Shown piece after piece: positions 10,824 to 22,784 of a stretch of DNA of 64,000 nucleotides. Where the stretch lies: the NCBI RefSeq assembly GCF_000350225.1, contig NW_005179220.1, positions 20,633 through 84,632 of the forward strand, in the 5' to 3' direction. This DNA is from Chondrus crispus. Taxonomy: Eukaryota; Rhodophyta; Florideophyceae; Gigartinales; Gigartinaceae. Below the pieces are notes generated by a model. It had not been told where the DNA came from, did not search any database, and saw nothing but the letters and a program-made list of their open reading frames with translations. Position 1 is the first letter of the stretch. Each line of letters starts with the position of its first letter. Both the position numbers and the translations under genes were made by a program.

Positions 10824-11348
10824 ATGCCCTTAAAAAGACCAGGACCGTACAATCCCCAGCTCGATCGCATCATCGAAAAGGCAGACAAGGATTGGCACAA
10901 GAGGAGAGCTGAAGACGGCCGGAAAAGAAGCCGCTACATAGAAGACGAAGCTAGAGAAGCGAGTTGTGACGAAGTCGAAGCCAATACCGAATCTGAAGAC
11001 GAGATAACTCCCGCACCCGCGTCTAGTTCGAAGACTCCTCCAGTTGTTGACGACAAGGTCAACCATCTTCTTCGTCGAATCGCCACGGACAAGGACCGTC
11101 AACGACAGAAGAAGAAAAGTAGGAAATCTTCGACATTCCAGTGCACACCTTGTGGATTAGAGTTCCAAACGTTGGCTCAAAGGAATTAACACGTGGGAGG
11201 TCGCCCACACCACAAGAAAGTCAAGAGTCAGGATAACACTACCTTCAAGTGTACGACTTGCGACGACTTCTTTCGTACCAAACACAACCTTGACGTCCAC
11301 CGTCTTAGCCGAAGACATAGGCGCAAGGTGACGTACCTCCAAAACTAA
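10824..11348 (+). pseudogene. Copia A upstream ORF: two-C2H2-finger protein (one premature stop)
   Basis: A 174-codon frame from ATG 10824 to TAA 11346, with one premature TAA at 11187 inside the first finger. The N-terminal 90 residues are charged and probably disordered (MPLKRPGPYNPQLDR at the start, then acidic stretches). Two fingers follow: CTPC...H-x5-H and CTTC...H-x5-H, both spaced CX2CX12HX5H, the JAZ/U1-like spacing found in RNA- or DNA-binding C2H2 proteins. Copia B has an equivalent ORF in the same place with the same finger spacing and a similar start (MARVKRPTNHPN). Conservation in two copia elements implies a role in the element's life cycle, for instance RNA or DNA binding (inference). 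It is not part of the standard copia gene set. Confidence 0.7.
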
Positions 11349-11408
11349 GTCGCTTCATTCCCTTTCCGATAGCAATTAAGGAATACAAAACCCAAAAACT
11401 CGCCAATA

Positions 11409-13022
11409 ATGACATCAGTCAATTCCCTTCGCACCCAGTTGAACAACTATACTCCCATTTCCCCTCCTCAAATCAATGTTAGAGCGACCATCTTCATGCA
11501 TCTCTCCGCCGATCCTCAACCCCCGAGTGAAGTTATAATCACACGCTTACGCGAAGACTTACCGGTTGATGTTCTTTATAATCAGGAAAATATACGAGGC
11601 CCCAGCACGCTCTACCGTATTCTCCGAGATTATTTAGTTCTTAATGGACTAGAATACTCACAACACGAGGGAAGTAACCGCATTACTAAGGGGCTACCTG
11701 CCAACTTGTACGATTCGGAAGCTGACAGGAAGAAAGCATACGACGCTGTTGCGAGCAGCACGACAGCCGCGTCGGTATCCGAAACGTCGGCAGGAGTAAT
11801 GGCGGGCTCGGTTCGCGAAACTGCCATCTCTGAGCTCCGGAACAACGGTCATGCGTCTTCCGCGTCATCTCACCAGGACAATGAGATGAGAAGGATTGCT
11901 CACAGCATTGCCTTACGCTTTACAAGTGACGACAAATTTAGTGGCAAATTAGGTGAAGATCTTAATGAAGCTATTAATCTTTATCTTGACGCTGCTAATG
12001 ACTATGAGCTGAACCAGGAACAACGGCAAAAATACTTCCATAACATATTCGAGGGTGAAGCCCGAAGGTTCTATCGTCTCAAAGTTAGTAAGCGCGTACC
12101 CACTTTCGCTGAAGCTTGTGTTAAGATGAGAACGGAATTCAACAGCATTACCAGGCAAAATCGCGTGCGGAAATTCCTCCAAGGTCTTCGGTTAGCTGCA
12201 ACCATGCGCGAACGGTCCTGCTCAGTCACTGAGGCCTTAGAAGAACTCCGCGAGACGATCACCAAGTTTGCCCAGCAAGGCCCACGCAACCGTCGCTCTG
12301 AAGAGGACAAAGTGGAGTACTTGTACCGTGCTGTTGTTGGCCATGAGTGGGCCAGTAATTCTCTATCACAAGCGATAGCAAGCGAACCTGCTGACTTTCA
12401 GCAGATGTTCACAGACCTCGATTCAGCTTGGTTACAGCAACAGGAGGAAACTGAAGGTCGGAAACGAGACGGTATCCCTCAAGCAAGGTATAGAATGGAG
12501 CAAGGTAGTCGCCTACCTGGTCTTTACTACGAGGGACAAGGTTTTTACGGAAAACCTCGCAAGTTCAATTCTAAATCTTCAGTCCCCAGAGGATACCGAC
12601 CCCCTAGTAACTTCCCGCCAAATAAGTCTCAAAGATCAAACGAGAATAGTCTTGTCCAAAACGGACTTGACAAGTTCGGTAAAATTCGCAAATGCCATAA
12701 TTGCGGAAGTAAGGATCACTTCATAAGGGATTGTAATGTTAAAGGCAGAAACATTGCGACAAATGTCGCAAACATGCTTAGACAGAACCCTAATGGGGCA
12801 AAGCGAATTCTTTACGATCTATGTCTACAAACAGAGGATGCATTCTGCAACGAAGAAGACCATGAAGCATTCTTTGAAGAGGAAGAAGGTAAAGAAGAAT
12901 CAGAAAGTACTACCGAAGAACAAGCCACGAAGGAGACCTTGTATGAAAGACTACAGGAGTTCGACAATCAAGGCGATGCCGACGAGATTGGTGAGGAAAA
13001 CATCGACCTCGAGGATTTTTAG
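11409..13022 (+). CDS. gag: Copia A gag (capsid/nucleocapsid), intact
   Basis: A 537-residue Gag from ATG 11409. The region around residues 165-320 is the capsid core (KIAH/RIAHSIALRF-type start, NEAINLYLDAANDYELNQEQ, FHNIFEGEARRFY, FNSITRQNRVRKFLQGLRL, EALEELRETITKFAQQGP). It is collinear with copia B gag. A CCHC zinc knuckle, CHNCGSKDHFIRDC (CX2CX4HX4C), lies near residue 428 and would bind genomic RNA. The acidic C-terminus ends LEDF-stop. Copia B gag ends MDF-stop and copia C gag GDF-stop, each coded by G GAT TTT plus a different stop codon; pol is in the -1 frame from this point. Gag assembles the virus-like particle. This is the only undamaged coding region of copia A. Confidence 0.9.
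   Translation: MTSVNSLRTQLNNYTPISPPQINVRATIFMHLSADPQPPSEVIITRLREDLPVDVLYNQENIRGPSTLYRILRDYLVLNGLEYSQHEGSNRITKGLPANLYDSEADRKKAYDAVASSTTAASVSETSAGVMAGSVRETAISELRNNGHASSASSHQDNEMRRIAHSIALRFTSDDKFSGKLGEDLNEAINLYLDAANDYELNQEQRQKYFHNIFEGEARRFYRLKVSKRVPTFAEACVKMRTEFNSITRQNRVRKFLQGLRLAATMRERSCSVTEALEELRETITKFAQQGPRNRRSEEDKVEYLYRAVVGHEWASNSLSQAIASEPADFQQMFTDLDSAWLQQQEETEGRKRDGIPQARYRMEQGSRLPGLYYEGQGFYGKPRKFNSKSSVPRGYRPPSNFPPNKSQRSNENSLVQNGLDKFGKIRKCHNCGSKDHFIRDCNVKGRNIATNVANMLRQNPNGAKRILYDLCLQTEDAFCNEEDHEAFFEEEEGKEESESTTEEQATKETLYERLQEFDNQGDADEIGEENIDLEDF
13013..13019 (+). promoter_or_regulatory. Candidate -1 frameshift site, copia A gag-pol
   Basis: G_GAT_TTT directly before the gag stop TAG (13020-13022). 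Slipping one base back on this heptamer moves the ribosome to TTA at 13019, in the frame that stays open through protease to 13597. The heptamer has the same form as the established mouse mammary tumour virus pro-pol site (G_GAU_UUA). The identical heptamer sits at the same place in copia B and copia C. Confidence 0.65.
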
Positions 13023-13709
13023 AAAGGAGTAGTCCACGCCGTCGAAATACAGACAAAATAGTTAATTTTGTCACATTAAAAGAAAACAATAGAGTTTTCG
13101 ACACTACTCCTATAATGAATCGGTGTTTTTACAAAGTAGAAAGAAGATCCACCCGTAGTAAGATTTATAGAAAGAACAAGAAAGAGAAGATTTTCGTCGT
13201 TTTCAACGATGATAAGATCAAGAAGCTCGCGAAGACCAACCTCGCTACAAGTAACCAAGGCGTGCAACCTTGGCATGGCGCCTGCATCGACAGTGGGGCA
13301 CAAAAGACCGTCATTGGTCTACCCCAGGCAAAAGCGTACTGCCGCTATGCAGGCATTCTCTTCAGTCCCATCCGCAACAACAACGCATATCGTTTTGGCG
13401 TGGGACAGAAACGCTCACTTGGATCTATTGAGATCCGCATACCAACACCCGGCAAATCATTCTTGCCAGTCCGAGTTGACGTTGTTTCCGCCGACATCCC
13501 ACTGCTTTTGGGACTCGATTTGCCGGACGACTGCAGAATGTATTTCAACAACGTAAGAAATCTACTCTGTTTTCCAGACATTAATTTGGAAATATAAATT
13601 TCAAGAAAGCTCGGACATGCATACGTGTAATGGAAACAACTTGATTCGATCTTGTTTACAAGATCAGAATTGCTCCGATTGCATCGCCGGTTCCAACATC
13701 CGCACCAAG
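13019..13709 (+). pseudogene. pol: Copia A pol, 5' part: protease and start of integrase
   Basis: Open in the -1 frame relative to gag from 13019, without its own early ATG (first ATG 13115). The aspartic protease active site is ACIDSGAQKTV, followed by a PQAKAYC segment and the later VVSADIPLLLGLDL strand typical of retropepsins. In-frame TAA codons at 13595 and 13628 interrupt the sequence before the integrase zinc-binding region (LLRLHRRFQHP, supplying the two His). Gypsy B is inserted at 13714/13715, between this His pair and the Cys pair. After removal of gypsy B and one TSD copy, the frame continues directly at 27185. The two nonsense codons are absent from copia B. Confidence 0.85.
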
Positions 13710-13714
13710 ACAAG

Positions 13715-14415
13715 TGTAGCATAACCCCCCCCCTGGGGCTTTAAATTAGATTAGATCAAGAACTAGATCAGCTACTGTAGAGCGTCTAGCTCTACAGTAC
13801 AACTGCGCGTGTCCACGTGTACACCACGGGGACAAGGGACACGCGCATACACGTGCACACGTGTACAGAGCGCGAACGAAGCGGGCACGTACCACGAGTA
13901 ATACGTGTACTGTCAGCCTCGACATAGCTGACAGTATTACAGTGCAGGCCGACCTGCACTACAGCAGCCCACTACAGTACCTTGGTACTGTAGTGTTATG
14001 ATAGATTGTTTTGTATATTAAATATGGAGCGGACCGACGGCGGCGGAAGGGGACAAGCACGGGCTTGTCCTCAACCGACCGCCAAGGTCAGTCGACCCAG
14101 CTTATTCTAAACGTCGCCTTCGCTCTTCGCGCGCGTTTAGTCGGAGCGGAGCCGGAGTGGACGCGCAGCACGCGAGCGAGCACGGAACCGCCTCCGCCCG
14201 TCAGCACTGGTACGTCACCCAGTGCTGCTCCGGGGCGTCGAGGCGTCGATCCGCTCGTGCGTGCGCGCGTCCCTGCTCGCTCCCGCTCTACCACCGCTAC
14301 CCGGGTCCGAGCCCGGTCCCGTAGCTGGTTGGCCCGCTTCACCCCTTCTCCGATCCGGGGTCTACAGGTCGAACTGCGCATACACCTCCAGTCGTCTGGG
14401 GGTGTTTATGCTACA
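13715..14415 (+). repeat. Gypsy B 5' LTR
   Basis: 701 bp, nearly identical to 26481-27179. It has many short palindromes and E-box-like CACGTG words (TCCACGTGTAC, ATACACGTGCACACGTGTAC), a possible TATA-like TATATTAAATA near 14013, then a G+C-rich part. ORFs starting inside it (14011, 14222) are accidental; the gag start is downstream. Confidence 0.93.
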
Positions 14416-14416
14416 G

Positions 14417-14429
14417 TGGTCTCCCGACC
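14417..14429 (+). promoter_or_regulatory. Candidate primer binding site of gypsy B
   Basis: TGGTCTCCCGACC begins one base after the 5' LTR. TGG at this position matches the CCA end of a tRNA primer. The tRNA species cannot be named from this sequence alone. Confidence 0.5.
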
Positions 14430-14491
14430 TAGAAGACCCCGAGATCTTTCCGAGAAGACTTTCTTTTTCCTCCGCGTCCGTACGCGTTGAG

Positions 14492-17061
14492 ATGAGTCAA
14501 GGATACGCCACCTCGATCCGGTCCGAACCGGCGGATCCGAGGGCGGCCGCTATGCACGCACCATCACCGCCGTTCGGCGACGGCGACGCCGGTCTCCGAG
14601 ACTGCGAACCGTCGCCCGAGTCCCCCGAAGGACAAGCGGCTGCGATGTTCGATCGCATAGCTGACTACATCGAGGAAGTCCGTACTTCACTCCGTATAGA
14701 CGTGACGGACGCCGTCTACTCGCGATGTATGGACGAGCTCCGCTCCCTACGTGAAGGGAGGTTCGATCGAGTCAGCCAGTCCTTGGAGAATCTCCGAGCA
14801 CTAGTCGACGAGTTACACTCGCGACTGGTGCTCATCGAAGACTCACGCCTCGAACAGCCCGTACTGCACGGGCAAGGTCGCCCCACGAGGCCGACCTCGA
14901 CGAGACGTCCCGACGATCGACCGTCCCCGTCAGCAGAACAGTTGGGTGCGTTCGCGCACCTCTCCGCCGAGCTCAACGCTACGCGACAGCGTGCTCGTGA
15001 CATGGAACGGACCATGGCCGCAAGGCTGCCCGGTGCCCCCACGAGAGGGCCCGGTGGTGCCGTACCTCCGAGCGCCGTCGCTCCGGAAGTTTGGCTTCCG
15101 ACTGGCGCCGACGCCAGTCGGACTGCGGAAGGAAACTGTCCTCCGATGGGCGCGAATCTCGCGTCCGAGACCCAAGCATTGCCGCCTATCCACGGAAGTA
15201 GGCGGCAGATGGAAGGCGTATCGTACGCCGACGTACAGGACCGTGGAGGGGCCGCTCGCGGATCCGGAGAACCTATGTTCTCCGTCGATCCTCGCTGGGG
15301 CGGCTACCCGCGGGCGGGTTACACCGCGCATCTATGTCCGGTAGACGTCCGTACGCTACCCGTCACCTCCTTCGGCACGCTAGGTCCCGGCGAGCCCGGG
15401 CTCGAGCCGGTGCATACGATGATCCAAGAGTTCAGCGCCGTCGCTGACTATCGTATGTACCGCTTGGATAACACCTCGAGGCTCGTCACCTCGGGTGACG
15501 CGGGACGGATCGCGAAGTACGTCCAACGCTGTCGTGGGATCCGTCCCACGATGCGTAGCTTCGACGGTACGGACCCGATCGAGCTGCTGCCGTTCTTGAA
15601 AGATATTCGGATAACCTTCAACTCGCAACACCTGACCGAAGATGTTGCGGTGAGAGTCCTCGCGCACTTCTTAGAGCGCGAAGCGGAGCGCCTGTATACG
15701 AGTTATACGATGCGGGGCCTCCGCGCCGGCCAACTACACGACGACGTGAGTTGGCCGGGACTCGTGAACCAGTTCCTGAAACGCTACCTAACCGAAGACG
15801 TGTTAGGTGAAGCGTACGACGCTGTCGCGACGGCGAGACAGAAATCTCATGAAACGGAGAGCACGTTCGCGGACCGGCTCGAAACGGCCGCGTTCCGGTG
15901 CACGGCAGTGTTCTCCGAACAGTCCCTCGCGCACTACTTCGTGCGGGACTCGCTCCTGCGACCCGTGCCGCAGTTTCCGAGACAGTGCAGCGGCTGCCGA
16001 GCCGCCAGAAGACGGATCTTCCGACCATCCGCCGTATCGCAACGGCGGAAGGAACCACTTACCGCGCTCGACGCGGTTTGCCTCTGCCGGATTCGAAACC
16101 GGCAGGGAGAGCTGGCAGGACTACGAAGTCCGCCGCAACAAGTTCGCCCGCCTCTACCCTCCATGACGGGGAGGATGAGTGGCAGGCCGACCCTGTCCTC
16201 ATTACGCAAGGAGCAGGGCCAGTAGAGGGACGACCCCCTTCGCCAATGTCGACCGGAACGACGTCGAGCTACGCGACCGCATTCGCGGCCACTCCAAGAG
16301 CGCCTAAGGGTACGGACCCCCGGGTCGCTGAGCTCGACATCTCCAACCGAGATACCGGAGGTGAAGCCCCTCGCGTGCCCCTCCTCACCGACGAGGAGGC
16401 GCGGCACGCGGCGACCTTCGCCTCAACGGACGGCAGCGCGTACGTGTGCTGGCTATGCCGTACGTACGGGCATGCCATGTACGCGTGCCCGTTCCTGTCA
16501 CCGGAACAACGAATGTTCACGGCGTACAGGAACTAACGCTACCAGATGGAGACGCGCCCCGGGGCGCCCAATCTCCTCCGGTAAGCGGTCGGCGAGGGTC
16601 GTTCCCCGCGTCAAGGTTTCCCGAATCGTTCGGGTGGGGGCGCTCGCTTCGCCCGGCGTGGGGGCGGGTACCGTCGTAACGAAGTCGATCGTCGGGATCG
16701 ACCCGCCTACCGGCAGGCGGACACCAGGTACTCCCGACAAGGAGAAAGAGGGGACCGAGACCGTTCTCGGTTACCCCAACAGGTACAAAATGCGATATTG
16801 TACCTGCAAGACTGGGTAGAGGATCCGTACCCTCTACCCACAGAGGGTCACGAAGGAGAGCCGACTCGCTTCGTCCCCCATATCCTGCGACGACCGGACG
16901 CCGCAGGTCAAGGCCCGGAAGTACCCGAGTACTTCGCCAAGGCTGCCGAGCCGCAGGGGAGGAATAGTCCCGACCCACGCGGCCGGCCACCCCGAGAAGA
17001 CCTGGCCGACGATAGCCACGGGGGTAGCTCCGATAGCACCGGTAGTTTGAAAAAAGGGTAA
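14492..17061 (+). pseudogene. gag: Gypsy B gag (frameshift plus two stops)
   Basis: The likely start is ATG 14492 (MSQGYATSIRSEP), the first after the LTR; an upstream frame starting at 14222 lies in the LTR. A disordered N-terminal part precedes a Retrotrans_gag core (GIRPTMRSFDGTDPIELLPF, FLEREAERLY, QFLKRYLTEDVLGEAY, FADRLETAAFRC). A frame change at about 15966-15985 leads into QRLPSRQKTDLPTIRRI and a CCHC knuckle CWLCRTYGHAMYAC (near 16448-16490). In-frame TAA codons at 16534 and near 16582 follow. The frame then continues through an Arg/Gly-rich, probably RNA-binding tail to the final TAA at 17059. In this reading gag fills the whole interval to pol, ending SLKKG. Three lesions in an element with about 99.3% identical LTRs suggest a defective copy mobilised in trans, or sequence errors. 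Confidence 0.78.
17049..17055 (+). promoter_or_regulatory. Candidate -1 frameshift site, gypsy B gag-pol
   Basis: Gag ends TTG AAA AAA GGG TAA. The six-A run (heptamer G_AAA_AAA) lies one codon before the stop. A -1 slip enters AGG at 17055, in the frame that is open without stops through the first pol ATG (17202). The heptamer is not perfectly canonical, since its first base is G. Confidence 0.5.
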
Positions 17062-20000
17062 AGACGGTTACGTACAAGCGGTCGCGTGAGCCGTCTTTTC
17101 CCTATGAACTAGACCGGTCCCCGCGTGCTGGCCCAGGACACGGGGGGTATTGTCCGATAATACATCCCCCGCTATCGGAGTTGAGCACGGGGACTCCAGC
17201 AATGTCGACATCGCAGGAGAAACCCGACACCGAGGCCCACGTAGACCCGATGTTGGAAGAAGGCAACACCGGGAAACCCGGCGCCCCAGTGAAGCGCAAC
17301 GAGCTAGACGCGGTTCACGTCGACCGACACGAGTCGGTCGACCTTCTGACCCCCGTGAGCCCAAGGTCGCCGACGAAATGTCCGCCTCGTACGGACTCCA
17401 GCACTTGGACGGGCGTCACTGAGACGCGAACGTCCCCCGGCTCGAGACGAAGGAAACGCAAGAGGGGCCAACGCCGAAGTCGAAGGCCCCGGCGGAACGA
17501 CCTCACCGATAGGGTCGCGCCCAAGGTGGTTGATGGGCTCGTATGCCTCATGACGTCGAAAATATATACCGTCTTGGGCTCCGTGGCCACCGAAGGCAAC
17601 GCGTTTAAGCCCCACACGATCGCCGTCGACACGTGCTCGGGCTACAACTTGGTGAGGAGGGCCGACCTCCCTCCCGACTGGGCCCGCTACGTAATACGGG
17701 ACGCGCCATTACCACGCCTGGCTGGCGCGAACAGTAACCCGCTTCGAGTTACGGCGGTCGTCCGCCTCGCGGTCCGGCGGAACACGACGTTCCGCATACC
17801 TTTCGTAGTGGCCAAACAATTCGCTGTTCCCGTTCTACTTGGGACCGCGTTCATTGATGCGCACGTACGCAGCATCGACATCGACGGACAGAAGCTCGAA
17901 CTTCGCCACGGTGGCTCGGTAGCCATCGTCAATGGGAGGGGAGAACCGACTTCCCCTACCAGGCGACACGGTCGCCAAACGAGTCGTCCGGAGGTACGCG
18001 AGGAGGCCCCGCAGGCGATTCGAATCGCCCGCTGGGTTACCATCCCCGCGATGTCGCAAGCCCGTGTGCATGTGACAACCGCGGGGAGGGGTCTCGTGTT
18101 CCTGGAGCCCAAGCCCACACTCCAACACCGCCATGGAGTGAGGCTGACGAATGGCGTCGCGGAAGTCCTGCCGAACCAGACATTCGAAGTCATCGTCGCG
18201 AACTTCTCGCGACGGGAGAGGCGGCTTCCGAAGCACACCGTCGTGGGATACGCGAAGCGCAACCCGCTGGCGATCCTCACGCCCGAACGTCGAGTCGCTG
18301 AGGGGGTCGCGTTTGCGTTGCACCTGACCGACTTGGCCGATCAAGTCCGAGAGGGCGGAGCTGGCCGATCCAGTTCCGACGAGAAGGCAACCGCGGGGAG
18401 TGAAGGGGTTGACCCGGACGAACGGTCACCTATATCCAAACCGACGGCGGAGGGTACTGTACCCCCCCAGCAGAAGGATCCCGAAAATCCACCGATGGAT
18501 TGGGAAAAAGAGATTGACTTGTCATACATCGACGATGACAAGCTCCGTGGCCACGTGCTCGAAATGCTCCGTAAGCACTCGAGTCTGTGGAGCGGTGCGC
18601 TCGGAACGATCCAAGCCACAGAGCACCGCATTCCCCTCGAACCGGGAACGAAACCGATTCGTTCTATGCCCTATCGGAAGGGCCCGGCTATGCGCGAAAA
18701 GGTCGCGAAGGAGGTCAAGAAGATGTTGAACGCAGGGGTTATCGAACGCGCGAGCACCGAGTGGGCGTCCCCGGTGGTGCTCGTACCGAAGAAAGACGGC
18801 TCTCTTCGGTTCTGCGTGAACTACCGGCGCCTCAACGCGAAGACTGCAGCGGATTCGTATCCGCTGCCGCGTATGGACGACTGCATCGACTCGTTAGGAG
18901 ATGCAGCCGTCTTTACGACGTTGGACTGCAATTCCGGTTATTGGCAGATCCCGGTCACTCCGGAGGACCGGGATAAGACTACCTTCACGACACATATTGG
19001 TACGTACCGCCATTTGCGCATGCCGTTTGGATTAAAAGGGGCACCGGCCACCTTCCAACGTGCCCTCGATATCATACTCTCCGGAGTCCGCTGGCAAATA
19101 TGCCTCGTCTATCTCGATGACGTTATCGTGTTCTCGCGTACGGACGCGGAACACGCAAGGCATCTCGATACCGTCTTGAGCTTGTTGCGGAGTGCCGGCA
19201 TCTCCCTCAAGCTCAAGAAGTGCAGCTTCTTCCGTCCGAAGGTGCACTACCTGGGGCACGTTATATCCCCAGGTAAGTTGAGCATGGCTGATACGGCAAT
19301 CGACGCCTTCAAGACGTTCACGTTCCCGAGGACGCTGACGCAGGTGCGCTCGTGCCTCGGGGCGTGTAACGTGTATCGTCGCTTCGTCAAGGGCTTCTCG
19401 AAGATTGCTCGTCCGTTAACCGATATAACGCGCAAGGACTCGGACCACGATTTCGATAACCCAACGGAAGTTCAGCTTCAGGCTTTCGAGAGCCTGAAGG
19501 CGGCGATGATCTCCCCGCCGATCCTCGCGCTACCACGGTACGGTCGACTGTACCTGTTGGACACTGACGCCAGTGCATACCAACTCGGGTGCACCCTCCT
19601 ACAGGAGCACGACGAGCCAAACGATTGGCGCCTCTTTGGGTACTGGTCGTACTCGCTAAGCGATACTGAATGGAACTACAGCGCTACGGAGCGTGAGTGC
19701 TTCGCCGTGGTGTGGGCAGTCCGCAAACTGCGGCCGTATATCGAAGGAACCAAGTTCACCGTCCGGACGGATCACGACGCCCTCCGATGGCTCATGTCGC
19801 TCACGGAGAGCTCGGGAAGACTCACCCGGTGGCGGCTACGTCTGGCTAAATACAATTTCACCATTCAGTACCGCCCCGGGCGCGTGCATCAGGTGCCCGA
19901 TGCCCTGTCACGCCTCGTGTCGCTTCGTGTCGCCGATGACCCCCGCCTCACCGTCGAGGTGGATGACGACATTCCCACCTTCGACGGGAGCACAACCGTT

Positions 20001-20397
20001 CGAGACGTATCGAATGAGCTTGCGCACCACGCCTGTACCGCGAGCTGTGATCATCAGGCCGTCCATGTCTTCGTAACGACACGGAACCAAGCCGAAGCCC
20101 GAACAAGGCCGCGCGTACGGACGCGCGACGAACCGCGAGGAGACCACGAAGCCCCCGCTCTCCAAGGACCCAATTCGTTTTGGGAGGAGAACGACGAGTT
20201 CGACGCCGCCGACATCCAGCGCGCCGAAGACCCCGAGGCCGGCCCGCTCGGCTCCCCGGTCGCCCCACCGCAGGACGACCTTCCGGCCCCTCTTGCGATA
20301 GAGGAGATAGCCGAGGAGCAACGCGTGGATGACTTCTGCCAAACCGTTTTGGCACGACAGTCCAAGTCTCGAGACTCTGCGTTCTTCGAGGACCACC

Positions 20398-21417
20398 TGT
20401 AGTGCAATACCCGTCTCGGGTAGGGGGGAGGAAGGAAGTGAAAAAGGAAAAAAACTGGATACTGTAGTCCGGGGTTGGGGGACACGCGTGTGCGACGAAG
20501 CGCACGATTATTTTAATTATTTAATTTTATTTACTAATTAGATCTAGAATCTAGAGCCGGGAGCTACTGTACTCGCCCCGGCGGGGCTCTATATAACTTA
20601 GCCCTTTGACCGAACAAGTCAATAAACCAACCCGAGTTGCCGGAGTTGAATGTCGCCTTGGTCGAAGTCCGTCTCTACCAAGACGCTCCGTTTTACCTAA
20701 GCCTACGGCATCCTTCAGCGCTTGGGGGTCCCATTCCTTTTTCCTTTATTTCCCTATTCTTTTCTATCTCTAATTCTACCTATTTTTCCCTTATCTTGTG
20801 TTGGTGCCATCGGCCTCGGTTGCGACCGAACCGGTGTAGGTGTTTCGAGCCATCGGGCGACACAGTTGACGTAGCGCTGCTACTGTGACCCAATTTCCGA
20901 CGGAGACCGTTGCAACGACGTCTCCCTCGAAGGGCTCCGTCGTAGTACGAGCCAGTGTTGGTACCATCGGGGTCGGTTGCGACCGAACCGGTGTAGGTGT
21001 TTCGAGCCATCGGGCGGCACGGTTGACGTAGCGCTGCTACTTTCATTTCATCCCGTCGGGCTGCGTTTCGACGCCCCCGTCGAAGGCCTTGTCGCGTTAC
21101 AAGGTGTCGAAGAAGCTCAACGAGCATTGGCCTTACAACCCAGTGGAACCGGGGTACCTACGTACGCGCCCCACCCCACACTCGTCGAGCAGATCTCTTC
21201 GCAAGTCTCTACCACACCGATCCCGGGCCGGGCTATTTCTCTGTGCCCCCCCATCAGGGATCCGAGCTACTACGAGTCGCAAGCTCGTTTAAACGGAGAA
21301 GGGAGAGTCGGACACTACGTAGCGCTGTGCCATCGGCAGTTCTTCTTTTTGTTGCTGTTGTTGTTTTTGCTGGACCATCGGACCGCGGTCTCTGCCCGAC
21401 AGGCGCATTGCACTACA
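20398..21417 (+). mobile_element. Solo LTR inserted in gypsy B pol
   Basis: 1020 bp beginning TGTAGTGCAAT and ending ATTGCACTACA, exact inverted complements, flanked by the TSD CCACC (20393-20397 and 21418-21422). It sits between RNase H and integrase and breaks the pol frame. CTCTATATAACTT near 20587 looks like a TATA box and CAATAAACC near 20620 like a polyadenylation signal, so it reads in the plus direction. No coding region is visible. It most likely arose by LTR-LTR recombination that removed an element interior. Its family has no other member in this window. Confidence 0.9.
20798..21046 (+). repeat. 93-bp direct repeat inside the solo LTR
   Basis: 20798-20890 and 20954-21046 match almost base for base, from GTGTTGG(T/G) through CGGTTGCGACCGAACCGG and TGTTTCGAGCCATCGGGCG to GCGCTGCTACT, with a period of about 156 bp. 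Each unit contains the inverted repeat CGGTTGCGACCGAACCGG. It lies in the probable R/U5 part of the LTR. Confidence 0.8.
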
Positions 21418-22784
21418 CCACCACGGGGTGCTCAAACGGAGACACCCATTCGATCCGGACACCGTACAGGTGGTGGTGCCTCGGACGCTTCGCGCCAGGC
21501 TCCTTCGCCTGTGCCACAACCCGGCCATCGCAGGGCACCCGGGCCAGAACCGTATGTACTACGCACTTCGACGCGAGTACTACTGGCCCCACCTGGCTGC
21601 AGACGTGGCAGCCACGGTGCGAGGGTGTCGGACCTGCGCGATGAACCGGGTTAAGCTGGGGAAACATCTCAATCGATTGAGATTATTCCCAGCTACGAGA
21701 CCTCTCGAGAGCCTCGCCATCGACATCTTGGGGCCGCTCCCCAAGACGAAGACAGGGAAACGATTCCTGCTCGTGATTACGGACCGCTTCAGTAAGCTAA
21801 CGCAAGTCGTTGCGCTCCGCACGATAACAGCGTACACGGTCGCAGTTGCGTTCTGCGACTCGTGGGTGTTCAAGTATGGCGTCCCTCGCACGTTTCTTTC
21901 GGACAACGGCCTTCAGTTTAATGCCAAGTTCTTCCACAGCACGTGCCGTGTTCTGGGGATAACGAATTTGTACACTTCGGCGTACCATCCCCAGACGAAC
22001 GGGCAAGTCGAGCGATATAACCGAACAATCGCCTCGATGCTGAGGAACTACGTGGGTGAACACCAGGACGACTGGGACGTGTACGTGGGGCCGCTTACGT
22101 ACGCGTACAACTCCCACGTACATCGCACCACACGCACCACGCAGTTTGAGCTCGTGCTCAGCAGACCACCGCCGGAGTTCTCTCTCCGACGGGCGGACGG
22201 CGACGCGCCCCCTTCCGATAGGGGGAACCAACGTGCCGAGTTTCTCAAGACCTTGGACTCAACTATCCAGAAGGCCTACGGGAGCCTGCGTCCGACGCAG
22301 GCTCGCTACAAGCGCGACTTCGATAAGCGCATAAGACGTATTAATTCCCGGCTCCGTCCCGGAGAATACGTATATCTGAACCCCATCGATGGGGGGAAGA
22401 CATCAAACAAGCTCGCCTCCCCGGCTGTCGGACCGTACCGAGTTCTCGCGAACGACCAGCGCACTATCACGATCGATCGTGATGGAGTTACGGAGCGCGT
22501 CTCCGAAGACCGCTGCGTCTACGCACCCCCGCCGGCGAACGTGCCAAGGGCGAGCACGACTACCCCCGAGGACCTTGCCGACAAGATCAATGAAGGCACA
22601 CAGTATGCTGTCGAACGGCTACTCAAGCATCGCGTCATGGAGGATGGAACTACGGAGTTCCTCATTAAGTGGGCAGACTATGACGCCCCCACATGGACAG
22701 CGCGTACCCACATCCCCGAGGAGTTGGTGTCTCGCTACGCACAAACACTCCGAGCGCGTACAGGGAGAGACCTCACCTCAGAAG

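Noticed and set aside
13725..13733. C-run length difference between gypsy B LTRs as a sign of two different elements
   Set aside because: Homopolymer slippage or sequencing noise explains 9 versus 7 C; the rest of the LTRs and the TSD match.
14222..14491. Upstream extension of the gypsy B gag frame
   Set aside because: It begins inside the 5' LTR and crosses the primer binding site; the first ATG after the LTR is 14492.
15618..16058. Long minus-strand ORFs opposite gypsy B gag and pol (also 14930-15331, 17687-18344, 19908-20505)
   Set aside because: Arg/Ser/Pro-rich shadows of G+C-rich codons on the sense strand.
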